Source: Cladochytrium replicatum (taxonomy: Eukaryota; Chytridiomycota; Chytridiomycetes; Cladochytriales; Cladochytriaceae). From it: DNA of 40,496 bases. The notes beneath the pieces are model-generated. The model ran no database searches and was not told where the DNA came from. It saw nothing but the letters and a program-made list of their open reading frames with translations. Shown here one piece after another: positions 1 to 11,079 of this stretch (within the stretch, counting starts at the first letter, position 1; every line of letters starts with the position of its first letter). The position numbers and the translations under genes were made by a program. The stretch lies in assembly GCA_025526935.1 (NCBI GenBank), contig JAHLKD010000160.1:1-40496 (forward strand), read 5' to 3'.

Positions 1-21
1 GATTATGGCTGCGAAACGGAC

Positions 22-96
22 TTTTTGAAATTGTTATTTTTGAAATTGTTATTTTTGAAATTGTTATTTTTGAAATTGTTATTTTTGAAATTGTTA
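22..96. repeat. 15-bp tandem repeat, five perfect copies
   Basis: The unit TTTTTGAAATTGTTA is repeated five times without a mismatch, then breaks into unrelated AT-rich sequence. The copies are identical, which suggests recent slippage expansion. It lies at the window edge, so more copies may exist to the left only if they precede position 22 in altered form, since bases 1-21 do not fit the unit. No coding role is apparent. Confidence 0.95.
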
Positions 97-615
97 TTGA
101 AAGTTAGGGCAATGTAGGCGACACATGTGTTTTGTGGTGTTCCAAAACCTTGGGTAAAGTCGGTTTGCTATTAAGTTAAAATATAGAGACATGTTACTTT
201 CATGCGGTCGTGTGTCTATAACCTGAAGTTGTTGAACCCCGCCCCCGTCCATTTTGCTGCTGAGGAGTGATGTCATTTTAAATAGATGAAGTTATTCCCG
301 AGTTTTAACACTTTGTTTCTGCGTACAGTAGATCAGCCAAGTGGCATGATCTCTTTTTTTGTACTGGTGGGGTGGGATACAAACTAAATGTCATCATGAA
401 GATGGCCCCCCACCAGGAAACTGTACAGATTTACTATTTTATGGGTATGACTTTTGCTTTTTTATCAGTTTCCCTTTCATATTTATGTTTCGTGGTGGTG
501 ATCCTCAATACGATAACAATAGAAGAAGCAAATCCCATAATCTTACATCGCTGGTAATGTAAATAGAGTAGCAAAGATGCAATAACATATAAAGAAACCC
601 CCAAAAAAATGGCAT
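97..615. other. Intergenic, no supportable gene
   Basis: Only short overlapping open frames are present. None shows a domain, signal peptide or plausible splice partner. The right part is the presumed 3' flank of the arrestin-like gene on the minus strand, whose stop codon lies at 616-618. Confidence 0.6.
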
Positions 616-2679
616 CTACAACTGCGGGGATCCACGATCCTCCGTGTCCTCAACCGACTCACCCGCACTTGAACGCGTGTCCTCTTCCACGACCGTTGGC
701 GGGGCTACCGCCATCCTCCCCGCCTCCTCCCTCAACAAATAAGCGCTCAACGAGTAACTCGGCGTGAGGTCCTTACACACCTCCAGCGCCCTCTTCCCCC
801 TCTCCTCGCCCTCTTCCGGCGGCGGGACCGCCGCCCACCCCTCGTCGTCTTCGAAATTCCTCTCCCTCGCCCTCAATATCGACTCATACTCGAGCACCTC
901 GTACTCGATCGGGTCGGTGTTACTCCTTTCGTTCTCGGGTGGCGGCATATCCGCGAAACTCTGCGCGCCGACGCCGCCGAGGGACCGCATGAGCGACTCA
1001 AAAGCGTGGGATGAGGGTGAGGATTTGGAGGAGGGGAGGACTGTGATAGGGATGGAGTGCGTGCGGGTTACGAGGAAGGTTTCGATGATGACGACGGCGA
1101 TGTCGATTGTGTGCGAGATGGTGTAGGTTGATGCTGTGAGGGTTGTCGCAGGGTCTTGGGATTGGAGGATTTGCGGGTGGGAGTCGGAGAGGGGGGTGTG
1201 GGTTGCGTTGAGGATTTCGACGGAGCGAGGGTTTTTGATGACGTTGGTGTGGGGGATTTCGCGGTTCAGGGGTGACCAGACGGGTAGACGGATTGCGACC
1301 TGTCGGAAATGAGAGGTTTCTTAGCGTTGATTTAAGAAAGTTACTTTGTTTTTCGGTTACCTTGCAGGGACCGTCCCAGCCTTTTGCGGTTAAGCGGTTG
1401 TAACCCAACACCAGCGGCCGGATAGAATTCTTGATGACGGCGAGCTCGTCACCGTTCTGATCGAAGAGGGTCATTGTTTCGCTGACGGTGAGCTCGAGGC
1501 GACGTGGGGCGTGGTCGTCGATGAAAAGGCGAGTGATGGGTTTGGGCGGGGTCTGTGGGTTCTTGCTGAGCCGGGTAAAGTGGTATGACATATCCAGTCG
1601 GCCGCCGGGGAGAAGAACTTTCGGCACACGGATGTGATATTGCACCTGCCAAACGATTGTTAAGAAGTTTCTCAATATTGATCCATCAGGGCACTTAAAG
1701 CTTCAGCTTGGGAAATATCACTCCGTGTTAATGTGCTCTACCACTGCTCTCATTGCAGGTGTTCCAACACCACACTTCTCCCGCTCTCACCTTCTCGTAA
1801 CTGTCGGTAATTTCGTGAACCCGATTCGGGTAGAACGAAAGGTGATCGAGTAAAGGAGCATAACTGCGTTCGATGACTATCGGAAGCGGGCTGCTTTCTA
1901 TGGGTGTCGTGGGGTCCGAGTAGATATCGATGCCCCGAACAGCGGCAACGATCTGGTATCGAACAACCAGATTATACGAACGTAGAGGGACGCATGCGGA
2001 CGGCGGCAATTTGGACGTGATCGATTCTGGAAGTTCGACGAGGAAATAGAACTCCTGCGCAGTTGATGATCCCAGGTCGGGCTGTTGAGGCGATGACGGC
2101 CGAGAGTCCATGGATTGTCGTGGTGTGACCGGATGCATTATCTTGACAGGGAGGTCGCCGTTCAGCGGATCGATGATTTTTGTGGTGTGGTTGATTAGTT
2201 CAGTTGTTCGAGTGTAAGGTCGGTCTGGCAGGCATATGGTGGCATCTCCTTTGAAAGTAACTTCGAGTGACTTGAACGAGACTGGTATAGGGTGGTGGTA
2301 GTGGTTCGTTATGCGGACTCTTCCCTTCAAAACCATTTGGCCGGCACCTGGATTGCATTGGTGGAATTTAAGTAACAAAGGTCCATGCGGAGAATAAGAA
2401 CTCACCAGCAACGCCATCTACAAAAGTACTGACAGAATTGCTGTCGAGCTCGCCATCTAAAGGGAGAAACTCGAGCAGGAGAGGGGTATCTGGTAGGTGT
2501 TGCTGCTTGTGTGAGGGTTGTGGGGTGAGGCTCACATTCGAGGCACGCTTCTTCACGGCTGACATGAAGGAGGACAGCAGGTTTGAGTGCGACTGCTGAG
2601 GGGATACCACGGGCGAGGTTGACGGCGAGGTTGACGGCGAGGAGACAGTTGGGGGCGATAGCGACGGCAGGTGCATCAT
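616..2679 (-). CDS. Arrestin-domain protein (ART/ARRDC-like)
   Basis: Spliced model complement(join(616..1299,1361..1645,1791..2347,2406..2679)) gives 599 residues. Introns are 58, 145 and 61 bp with GT-AG ends and all phases close. Residues about 85-270 form an arrestin N-like beta sandwich: a passage reading GQMVLKGRVRITN, then a block with FLVELPESITSKLPP followed by LRSYNLVVRYQIVA. Exons 3-4 (from residue 278) resemble the C-terminal sandwich (LPGGRLDMSYHF; LFIDDHAPRRLEL). The first 80 residues are Ser/Pro-rich and the tail is acidic, both probably disordered. In fungi such proteins usually link ubiquitin ligases of the Rsp5/NEDD4 type to membrane cargo for endocytosis. I see no PPxY motif, so ligase recruitment is uncertain. 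The fold assignment comes from pattern recognition; the cargo is unknown. Confidence 0.8.
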
Positions 2680-4865
2680 TATGTCAGAGACGATCTCGAA
2701 TTGATTTACGAAAAGTCAACAAAGTAAAGAAAAAGCCGCTAATTATTGTTGACCGGGAGTCAGCACTCCAAAGCAAGAATGTAGAGTTTTCCGGTACTTC
2801 AATTACACCTTACGGTCGGTCTGATGTTCGAATGGATGTCCAAAACTAAACTGCCATTTCAATAACGTTTTGATGTTTTGATGTCACTCTCAAAATGCTC
2901 ACAAAATGATCGACTCTACTCAACCACCGTTAATCCTACTCCAATTACACCAATTCACCACAATATTCATCATAACAATTACCGACATTTTATCAAGCAT
3001 CAAGGGTCCAATCACAACCACTAGTGACACTAATAGGATATCTGATAGTGGTTGTGATTCGATCCTCGATGATTGATAGTCTGTTGATAACTGTTATGTT
3101 GTGGTGATCCTGAGACATGCCTTTCATCGACCATCGTGTGTCCTTTTATAAAGGTCACGGAAGATAAGTACCCATTCCCACCACCATAAATACAGGCGTG
3201 AAAGCACTCAAGGTGATACACGATTTCGTGGAAGGATCTGTTTGGAAGACGAGAATGTGGAAGAAGGTGGTACAAAAGTAATCAAATATGTCTGCTTGCA
3301 GTAAAGGTGGATTGGTGGGTGTCGGTGCAAAGGGGCAGTTGGTAACTTGAGCAACTCAGATGTGGAGACGTTTGGTGGAAACGCTGGTGTGTTGGCAAAG
3401 GAGGCGGACGGAATGGAGTATGTTGCTGTCCTGATCGTGACTGTGGGACATGTAGGGAGAACTTTTGGAGTTTTTTGCAGGTGAGATGGTCCGAATCGAA
3501 AGGAATGCCATTCAATCAGTTGAACCTGTCGTTGTATGCCAGGAAATCAATGATTGTGTTTCTAGATAGTAATGGTTGATGACCGAATCATGGAAGTGTC
3601 AACGATAGTGACTCGTCGGATCGAGCTTGCGGACGTTGACCTCTCCTTTACATTGTCAAACAAAGTTCAGAGCAGAAGGATATTGGGTTGCTGTGGATGC
3701 AGTGGAGATTCTCAAGGTTCAATTGTTCGGTTGGAGAGAGTCCACCAAGGATCTTGGTACATGAAAATTTGACATTTCAAGCAAGGTAAGCCAACTCTAA
3801 TCATGGAGAGTTTGATGGACCAATCTTGAAAACTTGATTCCAGCCCAATGTATTCTGGTGCTCATGCCGTTACTCTGACCGACCAACCGAATTGAAGCGT
3901 ATGAGAATGTCAGAGTAGCAAGCATGGAAATTATTATCGAATTGTTAAAGGCGAGATATTTATTTTACGTTCAGTATGTTGTGCTCAGATCCATCAGTCA
4001 TCATTCGGAAAGCGACCGGAATCATCTCGGTGTTTTGAAGCTGGGAAACAACGGCGAGTTCCTTGGCTCTGTTAAAGAATATCAGGACAACTTTGGACTT
4101 TCTTATCTCTGGAGCATGTCGAAGCTGTCGCACAGGCCCTCTCTGGTGCTCTAGTTTACGTCGCATACCACTGATCCACACGTCTACTCCGCTGTGCTCT
4201 ATAGTGCTACCTCCAGCTATGAGATCACATCCTCTCTCGAGTCCTGCTTCGACATGGCCGGTTGATTGCACAGAGCATCACGGACAGAACTCTATGAAAT
4301 TTCGTTGCGGAGGACGACTTTGCGAATAAAAGTTTGTTTGAGAAGCTACTAGACGGCTTGAACGTCCAGTGAGCACCTTCCCTTGGATAATAATCAGTTT
4401 GGGATGCGTTGGATCTCTTTAATCAACAACCAAGTGTCTCAGTTGCTCCACAACCTTCCGAATGAGTCTTGGAACTCTTTCTATCTCGCAAAACCAAGTT
4501 TGTACAAATTCGAATTTGCTAGTAGTTCTTTTGATGAACAAACAAACATTACAGATGTTATCATGTTGCTTTTATCGCTCCACTGAGTCATACTCTAAAG
4601 CGACCATGTGTGTGTTGAATAAATACAAGCTGTCACAAGTGCTCCAAACAGCTCCAGTATCTTCCACCAATCAAGTAAACCCATTTTGGTATAAAATAGG
4701 TTTTCAATCTCATAGCTGCCGAAGTAGAATGAGCACATGAGGATACATTTCAAGAAATAAACTTCCAGATTCCAATTGACAAAAGTGGCACGAACTTAGG
4801 GGACAAAGGAGGGAATTGCGATTAATGTGAGCAAACTGGAAATTTCGGATGTGCTTCTGCTCAGT
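2680..4865. other. Gene-poor 2.2-kb interval
   Basis: Both strands carry only short frames (up to about 100 codons) with no recognisable domain, signal peptide or splice-linked continuation. It includes the hairpin at 3010-3059. It may hold decayed genes or a non-coding transcript, but nothing here can be assigned. The left end contains the upstream region of the arrestin-like gene. Confidence 0.55.
3010..3059. repeat. 14-bp perfect inverted repeat with 22-nt loop
   Basis: AATCACAACCACTA at 3010-3023 is the exact reverse complement of TAGTGGTTGTGATT at 3046-3059. The arms do not extend further and no U-run follows, so a bacterial-type terminator is not implied. It could be a remnant of a small inverted-repeat element or a chance hairpin. 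Confidence 0.8.
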
Positions 4866-5484
4866 TCAGCTCTTTGCAGGCGCAGAAGGTTTCCGAGAAC
4901 GAATGAAGCGGAAGATGAAAAAGCCAACTATTGCGACCACCGCCACCCCACCGACAGCAATCCCTACGATTGCCCCAACTGACAGTCCTGTAACTACCGC
5001 CGAGTAAATCAAGCTCCCATGAAGGTCGTTACAAGCGTAAGATGACCCATCGGCAGCAAACACATAATTTTCTGCAGCGGTGCAATAGCTTTTCTCGGGC
5101 ACGGAGGGCGCTCCCAATGGGTTGCAATCGCAATACACCGCAATGTCTGTGCATCCGAACATCTTGTTGCCGATGAATATATACTTTGTCCGATAACCAC
5201 GACAGATCGATGAAATGAAGCTGTTCGATGGGAAATTGTCTGTGGGATCTCCGGGGACGTATTTCTACAAATCGTCATCATCAGCGAAAGGCAAGCAATA
5301 ACAATGTTGTTCGATGGCTTACCTCCGTTCCGCTTAAACCATCTTTCGCATTGTTAGATGTTCCACCCCCACTGAATCCTCGTTTTGCAGAAACGGAAGC
5401 GGTGAACGTCATCAAGAAGAGCAGCATGACGATCAGAGCTATCCGAGCAGTGGCAACCAAAGGTGCGTTTTTCTGGAAGCGCAT
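4866..5484 (-). CDS. Six-cysteine single-pass membrane protein, copy A
   Basis: Model complement(join(4866..5264,5323..5484)) has one 58-bp intron (donor GTAAGC) and encodes 186 residues. Exon 1 supplies a signal peptide (basic start, then IALIVMLLFLMTFTASVSA), a Gly/Ser-rich linker and the sequence DGLSGTE. Exon 2 begins with KYVPG and carries an extracellular domain with six cysteines spaced C-x16-C-x6-C-x-C-x13-C-x16-C. A membrane helix follows (GAIVGIAVGGVAVVAIVG), then a short tail with FRFIRSRK. The predicted topology is type I plasma membrane. The nearby copy B has the same exon structure, an identical exon 2 length (399 nt) and the same motifs. I do not recognise the family; a surface sensor, adhesion or coat role is possible but unproven. 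Confidence 0.8.
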
Positions 5485-6083
5485 GATGGAACTTCAAGGT
5501 AATAATCGCAACACAGAAGGCGAAAGGCGAGGGTCTTTATTAGGCAAAATTTTGGTGGATCAGTTCCACTTGCTAGGTGAGCATGAAAGCAGCGTTGACA
5601 ACTTAAAATTTAAGTATTTTAAAACTTTAATAATTAGTAGGATGAATGACATGGCTGGAGACAAACAGCCGGAAATCCCAACGAGGTTCCTTCCCGTCGG
5701 GACCTAATAGCTTGCGCAGGACGGATTTTCAGGGAACGGGAACGAAACAAATCACGACCACAAACAGAGAGCATTGTCAGCGACACCATTGATAAACTAC
5801 AACCGGCCGATGAGATTCATCAGAACAAACAACTTCGTCCGTATGTGGACTTCCAAAACAAAACTATGCCATTCATATCACACTTAAATTAAATGAGGAA
5901 TCATTTTCGTGGCGGGAAACAGGAAGGCCAAGGAAGGGAGTGCATCGAATACTTTATGCAATTTCTCAGCAAATTTAGCCTGGAATGAGTTCAAGCCGTT
6001 TCAACGGTAGACATCGTTGAAACGGTGGAGAGATAGGCCATTGAATGCGGCGTGTGGGTGTCCAGCTCGAATTGAGCTCCTCT
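5485..6083. other. Intergenic between family copies
   Basis: This is an AT-rich stretch between copy A and the decayed copy. It should contain the copy A promoter next to 5484 and the downstream flank of the pseudogene. No further copy of the family or other gene is visible. Confidence 0.55.
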
Positions 6084-6466
6084 CTACGGAGCTGCGCGGG
6101 CTTTCCGAGCTCGAACAAAGCTGTAGATCAAATAGCCAAGAGCTAGTGCTCCGACAACCCCGACCACAATCGCTATAATTGGTCCAAATCCCATCCCCCG
6201 GCAAGTTTTCGTGAAAGTCCTTGCAGGCAATGTAACCAGTGCTGTAGTCATATGCGAAGAGCACCAAACTTCACATATTTTAATGTTCAAAAAGAATGTG
6301 TTTAGAATTATGAGCCCACGGAACCCACGACTAGATTCGACTCGGAAAGCTGCTGAAGCGGGGGAGACTGAAGCGGGGGAGACTAAAGCAAAATGAGCAC
6401 CAATTGCAATATGAGGAAAGGTTTCGGGCAGGTTGCCGCCCGGACGATGCTGTTCTGAGAGCGCAT
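6084..6466 (-). pseudogene. Decayed middle copy of the six-cysteine family
   Basis: An ATG at 6466 opens a hydrophobic leader (MRSQNSIVRAA, then PFLILQLVLILL) that resembles the exon 1 leader of copy A but soon meets a stop codon. The middle of the cysteine domain is missing. About 150 bp further, one frame reads LFAYDYSTGYIACKDFHEN, matching the end of the cysteine domain in copy A (FAADGSSYACNDLHGS). The membrane segment (GPIIAIVVGVVGALALGYL) and basic tail (FVRARKARAAP) lie in another frame. A stop, a deletion and a frameshift therefore separate the parts. A perfect 15-bp tandem duplication (6355-6384) lies just after the leader. It sits between copies A and B on the same strand, so it is a relic of the same tandem array. 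Confidence 0.75.
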
Positions 6467-6700
6467 GATGGACGAAGAAAAAACGGCAAGATCCCAGCAG
6501 AAAGCTTTTACTGTTGGAAGCAGGATAATTAGATGCCACGGGTGGTTTTGGTTGATGTCCGTAACAGTTCGATAGAACTCGTAAGACTTTCGCTGGACAA
6601 ACAAATGAGGAACTAACTATCAGAAGGTTGACATAGAGCAGCACAGAAGGATCTTCAGAAAAGTCTCCCAACAATTTTGACTTCGGTAACTCGTGTTAGC

Positions 6701-7324
6701 TTAACTCTTCTCTGTCACACGAGACTTCCTTGCACGATAGAAGCGGAAGGAGAAATAAGCGAGCCCCAGCACAGCGACAAAAACGCCAACCGCAATCCCG
6801 ATGATCGCACCAAGTGACAAACCGCTCTTAACCACAGAGTAAACCACCCGCTCATGAATGTAATCGCATTGGATTGGACGGCCGTCTGCCATAAAAGTAT
6901 AGTCGTCACCCGTGCATGCACGGGCACCGAAAACAGATGGCGAGTTGTAGGGACCGCAGTTGCAAAACTCCGCGATATCGGAGCAGAAGAACATAGCCCC
7001 TTCAATGAAAACAACGTCATTGCTTCGTGAACCTTCACAGAGTGAGATATAGAAGCTGTTTGAGGCAAACGTGGCAGTTGGAGGTCCCGGCACGTACTTC
7101 TGCAGGTTTGGGAAACGTTAGCTGCTATTAACTTCAGATGCAATTGGGAAGCGAACCTCCGTCCCGCTTAATCCGTCATTCGAGCCACTGGATGAGCTTC
7201 CAGACCCGCCCAACGAGGAAGATCCTCCCTTCTTGGCAGAAACGAAAGAGATGCACAAAAGGATGAACACAAACAACGTGGCGGCGCGTTTTGTGATCTT
7301 GGCGGCATTGTCGGAAAGGAGCAT
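6701..7324 (-). CDS. Six-cysteine single-pass membrane protein, copy B
   Basis: Model complement(join(6701..7099,7157..7324)) has a 57-bp intron with the unusual but legal donor GTTCGC, and encodes 188 residues. The layout matches copy A: a signal peptide (ATLFVFILLCISFVSA), a Gly/Ser-rich linker, DGLSGTE at the splice site, then KYVPG. The cysteine spacing is C-x17-C-x6-C-x-C-x13-C-x15-C. The membrane helix (GAIIGIAVGVFVAVLGLAYF) is followed by FRFYRARKSR. Exon 2 is the same length as in copy A, but the ectodomain outside the motifs has diverged strongly. This fits an older duplication kept under selection for cysteines, membrane segment and basic tail. Function unknown. Confidence 0.8.
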
Positions 7325-7832
7325 GATAGGCTATAATTGGTTGCCAAATCAAACGACTTTTTTTGAGTAAGCGTAGCACAAGAGCCCAACCACGAACCAA
7401 CCCCCCAAAGCCAAAAACTACAACAACAACACCTAGAAATGAAATAAAATTTATGAATCAATGAAGGCACGGTCTGGAGCACTAGCCATAAAAGGAAATA
7501 TCTTAGCTATCTTAAATTAATTATCGTATTATAACCGTGGAACTGGCCGCAGCTTTTAGCATCTCTGGTTAGATTCTCCGCAGTGGTAGGTGAAAGGAGG
7601 AGTCGTCGAGTTAATGCCTACTCCTCTGAGTAAGAAAAGCATGGCACGATCATGAATGGTTGCAGGAGTCAGCAACCCATGGCTGCTTCGCGATCGGCTG
7701 AACTTTGTCCCGAAATCAAGATCACCTCGATAATATATGCACCGGTGCTGACATCTAAAATCGGTTCATCTTGATTCTTTCGAAATAGCGAATGCTATTT
7801 AGGTGTACATATGAGACAGACTCTCGTCCAAA
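7325..7832. other. Intergenic, nothing recognised
   Basis: About 500 bp between the start of copy B and the stop of the RhoGAP-like gene, both on the minus strand. It presumably carries the copy B promoter. No RNA gene or coding relic is apparent. Confidence 0.55.
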
Positions 7833-10800
7833 TCATCTTCGGGTGTGTGCAAAGGTGTTCCACATAAATATCCGCTCGAATTCTTGGATGAGCAATGCAA
7901 GCGCAGAAGCTTCAGCACTGAGAACAATATTGGTTGCGATAATAGTATTGAATAGATCATCGCTCGAGACGTCGTCTTCTTGCGCTTTCATACGCACAGC
8001 TGTCGCTGGCGGTGCCCTCTGTCTATCCATTTCAGACACAACACTTTGTGCGGAATGCGGAGTGCCAGCTGGAGATCCTTGGATTGGAGTAAGCGGGTTT
8101 TCCGTTGGTACTGTCACCCTCAACGACTGAGCGCTAGGCTCTGGCGTCATTGGAGGTCGTACAGGATATGCCGTGACTGTTCGCTGGAGGTCGGAGTGGA
8201 TGGATTGGTAGTCTTCTGTCCTGGAGGCCGAGCTGGCAATGGAAGAGGGCGCAACGTCGTATTTGGGAGGCATGAGAACAGGATCCTTGATGCGCTCCAA
8301 TGCAACTTCGGTTCGCACTCCAGGTATCGGCTTGTTGAGAAAAGTCCTCAGCATCTCTTCGCCGAGGCTGTCTTCCAGGTTTGCAGAAAGCTGGCTATGT
8401 CGCAGACCGGTGTTCTGTCCAGCCAGCATGATCGAGACCGAACTTGCAAAATCTTTCTGTTGAGCAGGATCTGCAGTTTCTTGGACTGGGAAGTCTATGT
8501 TGCTCGGTAGTTCTGCAATAGTTCCGCTCCGTGGTGTCCGTGCGAAAGTACCTTGCGATGCTTGCATACGAAGCACGGCTGGGCTGGGCATGATGACTGC
8601 ACTTGATGGAGTCGCGGCAGGTTTGGGTCGTCGGAAGAGAATGGGGGCCATGATGAACGCTAGACCCTGACAAACATCCCTGTCCATCAGGATTGAGATT
8701 CTTACATTCGAAGGATCAGGAAAGCGATGCGATGTACCAAAAATATAAAGTCGTTACCGAAACAAATGTCCCACGGCAGCTTTCAATATGACGTATTCCT
8801 CCCTCCCCATTCTCGCCATGCATTTCTGAATCAGAAATATCCTCTCCTGGTCATCTTCAGCGGATTCTACAAAACGAAGTTGGCTTTCAAAATTATTGCG
8901 AATGGGTGGGATGACTCCTACCAATGTCCTCGATCAAATCCTCCACGGCAGCAGGGCTCAACACGTCCGGAAGAGTTTTCAAGTAATTGAAGCAGTTGAA
9001 GAAGAAATATTTCGCATCCTCGTAGCCCATTCTTGGAATGTGGTTCTGTGGGACAAAGTCGATGTTGTGCACTTGAGTGCTGATTTCGTTTTGGAGTAGC
9101 TCGTTTATTTTGCTCTCAACCACAACAAAGTCTGAATGACAGAAATGGTGAGCAATCAAACTGTTCAAGATCAACTGGATGTAATAACCATTCAGGAAGA
9201 GTCGAGTCGCTGATAAAGTTTCTGGGTCTTGTCCTGATGGAAGATTGTGAGCACGGTGGGTACGTCAACAAGTAAAGAATGTACCGGTAGTGTTGAGAGC
9301 ATTGCTGAGCGCAATGTAAACTCCTTGTGCACCTTAATAATCATGTCTAGCGTACGCACTTGCAACCCTGGAAACTATTACCTTTCGATCCAACGGCCAG
9401 TCGTGCTGACAATCTACGAAGCTTCGGTGGATCCGGCTCCATGATTCTTCGCATTCTGTCGTGAATCGATTTCAAATCGACATTCCCGTCCGGTACATCG
9501 CTCGCTGGCTGCAGGTTCTCCTCATATTCAAACCCGCGTTCGTCTTCATCTTCGTCTCTTTCGCCCCGGCTTTTCTTTACAATAGACCTCGCTTGCTGGG
9601 CAACCCGACGCGCTCTCTCCTCTATCCATTGAAACATAAGAAAATTCTTTCACATGCAACAATGTGGAATTACGTACTATTGCGTAGAAATTCTGATTGT
9701 TTTACTCGATCTGCGGTTCCATATCGCCATTGTCGTGGCCGCTCATCCACCGCTGAGCTCAAAACACTCGCCGTCTCGAGGTTGATCTTTGACCCATTTT
9801 TAGATCCCTTGTTGGCCATGACACTCTGCAAACTTTGTCTTCTGCTGGTCGGTTGAGAAGCGATGATGCCTCCACTCTTTATGGGCGGAAGCAACGATTG
9901 GTTTGAGACTCCAGTCCCTAGTCTGACCTCCTCGACTGTTTCGATGCGATCTTCTCCAATGGAAAGGTTCGTGTGAGACTGCGTTTGCAGGAGCACGTTG
10001 TATGCGGAACGTCGAAAAATGGGGCGGTTGTGCATGGTCGAGGCAGTTCCGTCGGCGCTGAATTTTGCAGAGCTTGCGGATTGATCAGAGAGGTTTGAAG
10101 CGGAGTAGGAGGAGATGAGGGGACGAGGAGGCATGTTTGCACGGCTGGGAAGCTCGGTGACTCCGCGACGGCGGACTGAAGGTTTCTGTGGATCGTAGCG
10201 TCTAAGTTGACCTGTATCCGTGTTTGTGAGCCTTTCAAGCGCGGCGACAAGATCGTTGATCGAGTCGTAAGCTGGATTTGTTGTTGAGTCCAGCCGAGCT
10301 GATCCCATTTGTTCAGTGAATCCCGGTGGAACCAACTCAACCCCTTCCGAGTCTGCAACGGGCACAGCCGACGGATTTGAAGAGCTCGGTTTTGTTCGCG
10401 ATGATGTGCCGGCAGGTCTCACTCTAGCCATCCGTGGTGATACCCGCTGATTTGATCGCATTGGCTCAGACGGTGGAGCGAGAGCTAGAGTGAATGCCTT
10501 TTGTCCCGTATGCTCGCTCTGTTGTTTCTCCAGTTTCCCTGCATGGGAGAACACAGTTGATTCAGCATCTGGAGGTATCATTGCAGGCTGATCGGATGAG
10601 AAGCTTGATTTCGTCAATCGAGGAACGCTGTACGCTCGACGCATGCCCGGCTTCACATAAGTTCGATATGCTCGATTGGCATCAGTTTTGAGCACGGGCG
10701 GTGTGGCAGACTCTACGGTATCCGGGAACTGATAATCCTGACGGAATGCCGTTTGATCCGGCGGTTTAGACATTTCAAGTGCTCCATCCATTCCTTGTGA

Positions 10801-10854
10801 TGGATCAACCAGCTCGGGTGGAGTGACGGGTTTGCTAGCGACGCTTTGCGCCAT
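7833..10854 (-). CDS. RhoGAP-like protein with altered catalytic positions
   Basis: Spliced model complement(join(7833..8700,8758..8866,8922..9233,9285..9332,9382..9646,9706..10854)) encodes 916 residues. The five introns are 49-59 bp and the phases close only with these splice sites. Residues 1-380 are Ser/Pro/Arg-rich and probably disordered. Residues about 470-655 are helical. The last part matches a RhoGAP domain: FNYLKTLPDVLSP, then YVILKAAVGHLFR, then GLAFIMAPILFRRP. RhoGAPs speed GTP hydrolysis by Rho GTPases. I cannot find the arginine-finger motif upstream, and the usual Asn before LAxxFAP is Gly here. It may therefore be a non-catalytic Rho-binding domain, as in DEPDC1-type proteins. 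The tiny 48-nt exon (9285-9332) is the least certain part. Confidence 0.72.
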
Positions 10855-11079
10855 TCTCCAGGTCCGATCAGGAATCCTGCAAATTCATACCCTCCAATTG
10901 TTGCTGGATGGTCCCAATCGTGTGCCAAGCGCTCATGGTCGATCTTGCTTCCAATCAGCACACAGTTCCTCCGTTGTTGTTGTGACCTGAATGCTAATTT
11001 TATAATTGGATCAGGGAGTTCTCTTTTCCGCCTACAACAAGCAAAGCAATACAATACCTCCCAGTGTTCTAACACCTCC
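10855..11079. promoter_or_regulatory. Divergent promoter region, 225 bp
   Basis: The start codons of the RhoGAP-like gene (minus) and the coiled-coil gene (plus) face away from each other across only 225 bp. Both promoters must lie here. No TATA-like box or known factor site stands out. An open frame crosses the region on the plus strand, but its extra N-terminal residues show no conservation features. Confidence 0.55.

Noticed and set aside
22-96. Left-end 15-bp repeat as a second telomere or a CRISPR array
   Set aside because: The unit has no G-rich telomeric pattern and there are no spacers between copies; it is a plain tandem repeat.
3960-4271. 103-codon minus-strand frame in the gene-poor interval
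   Set aside because: No recognisable domain or splice partner, and an overlapping plus-strand frame of similar length looks equally random.
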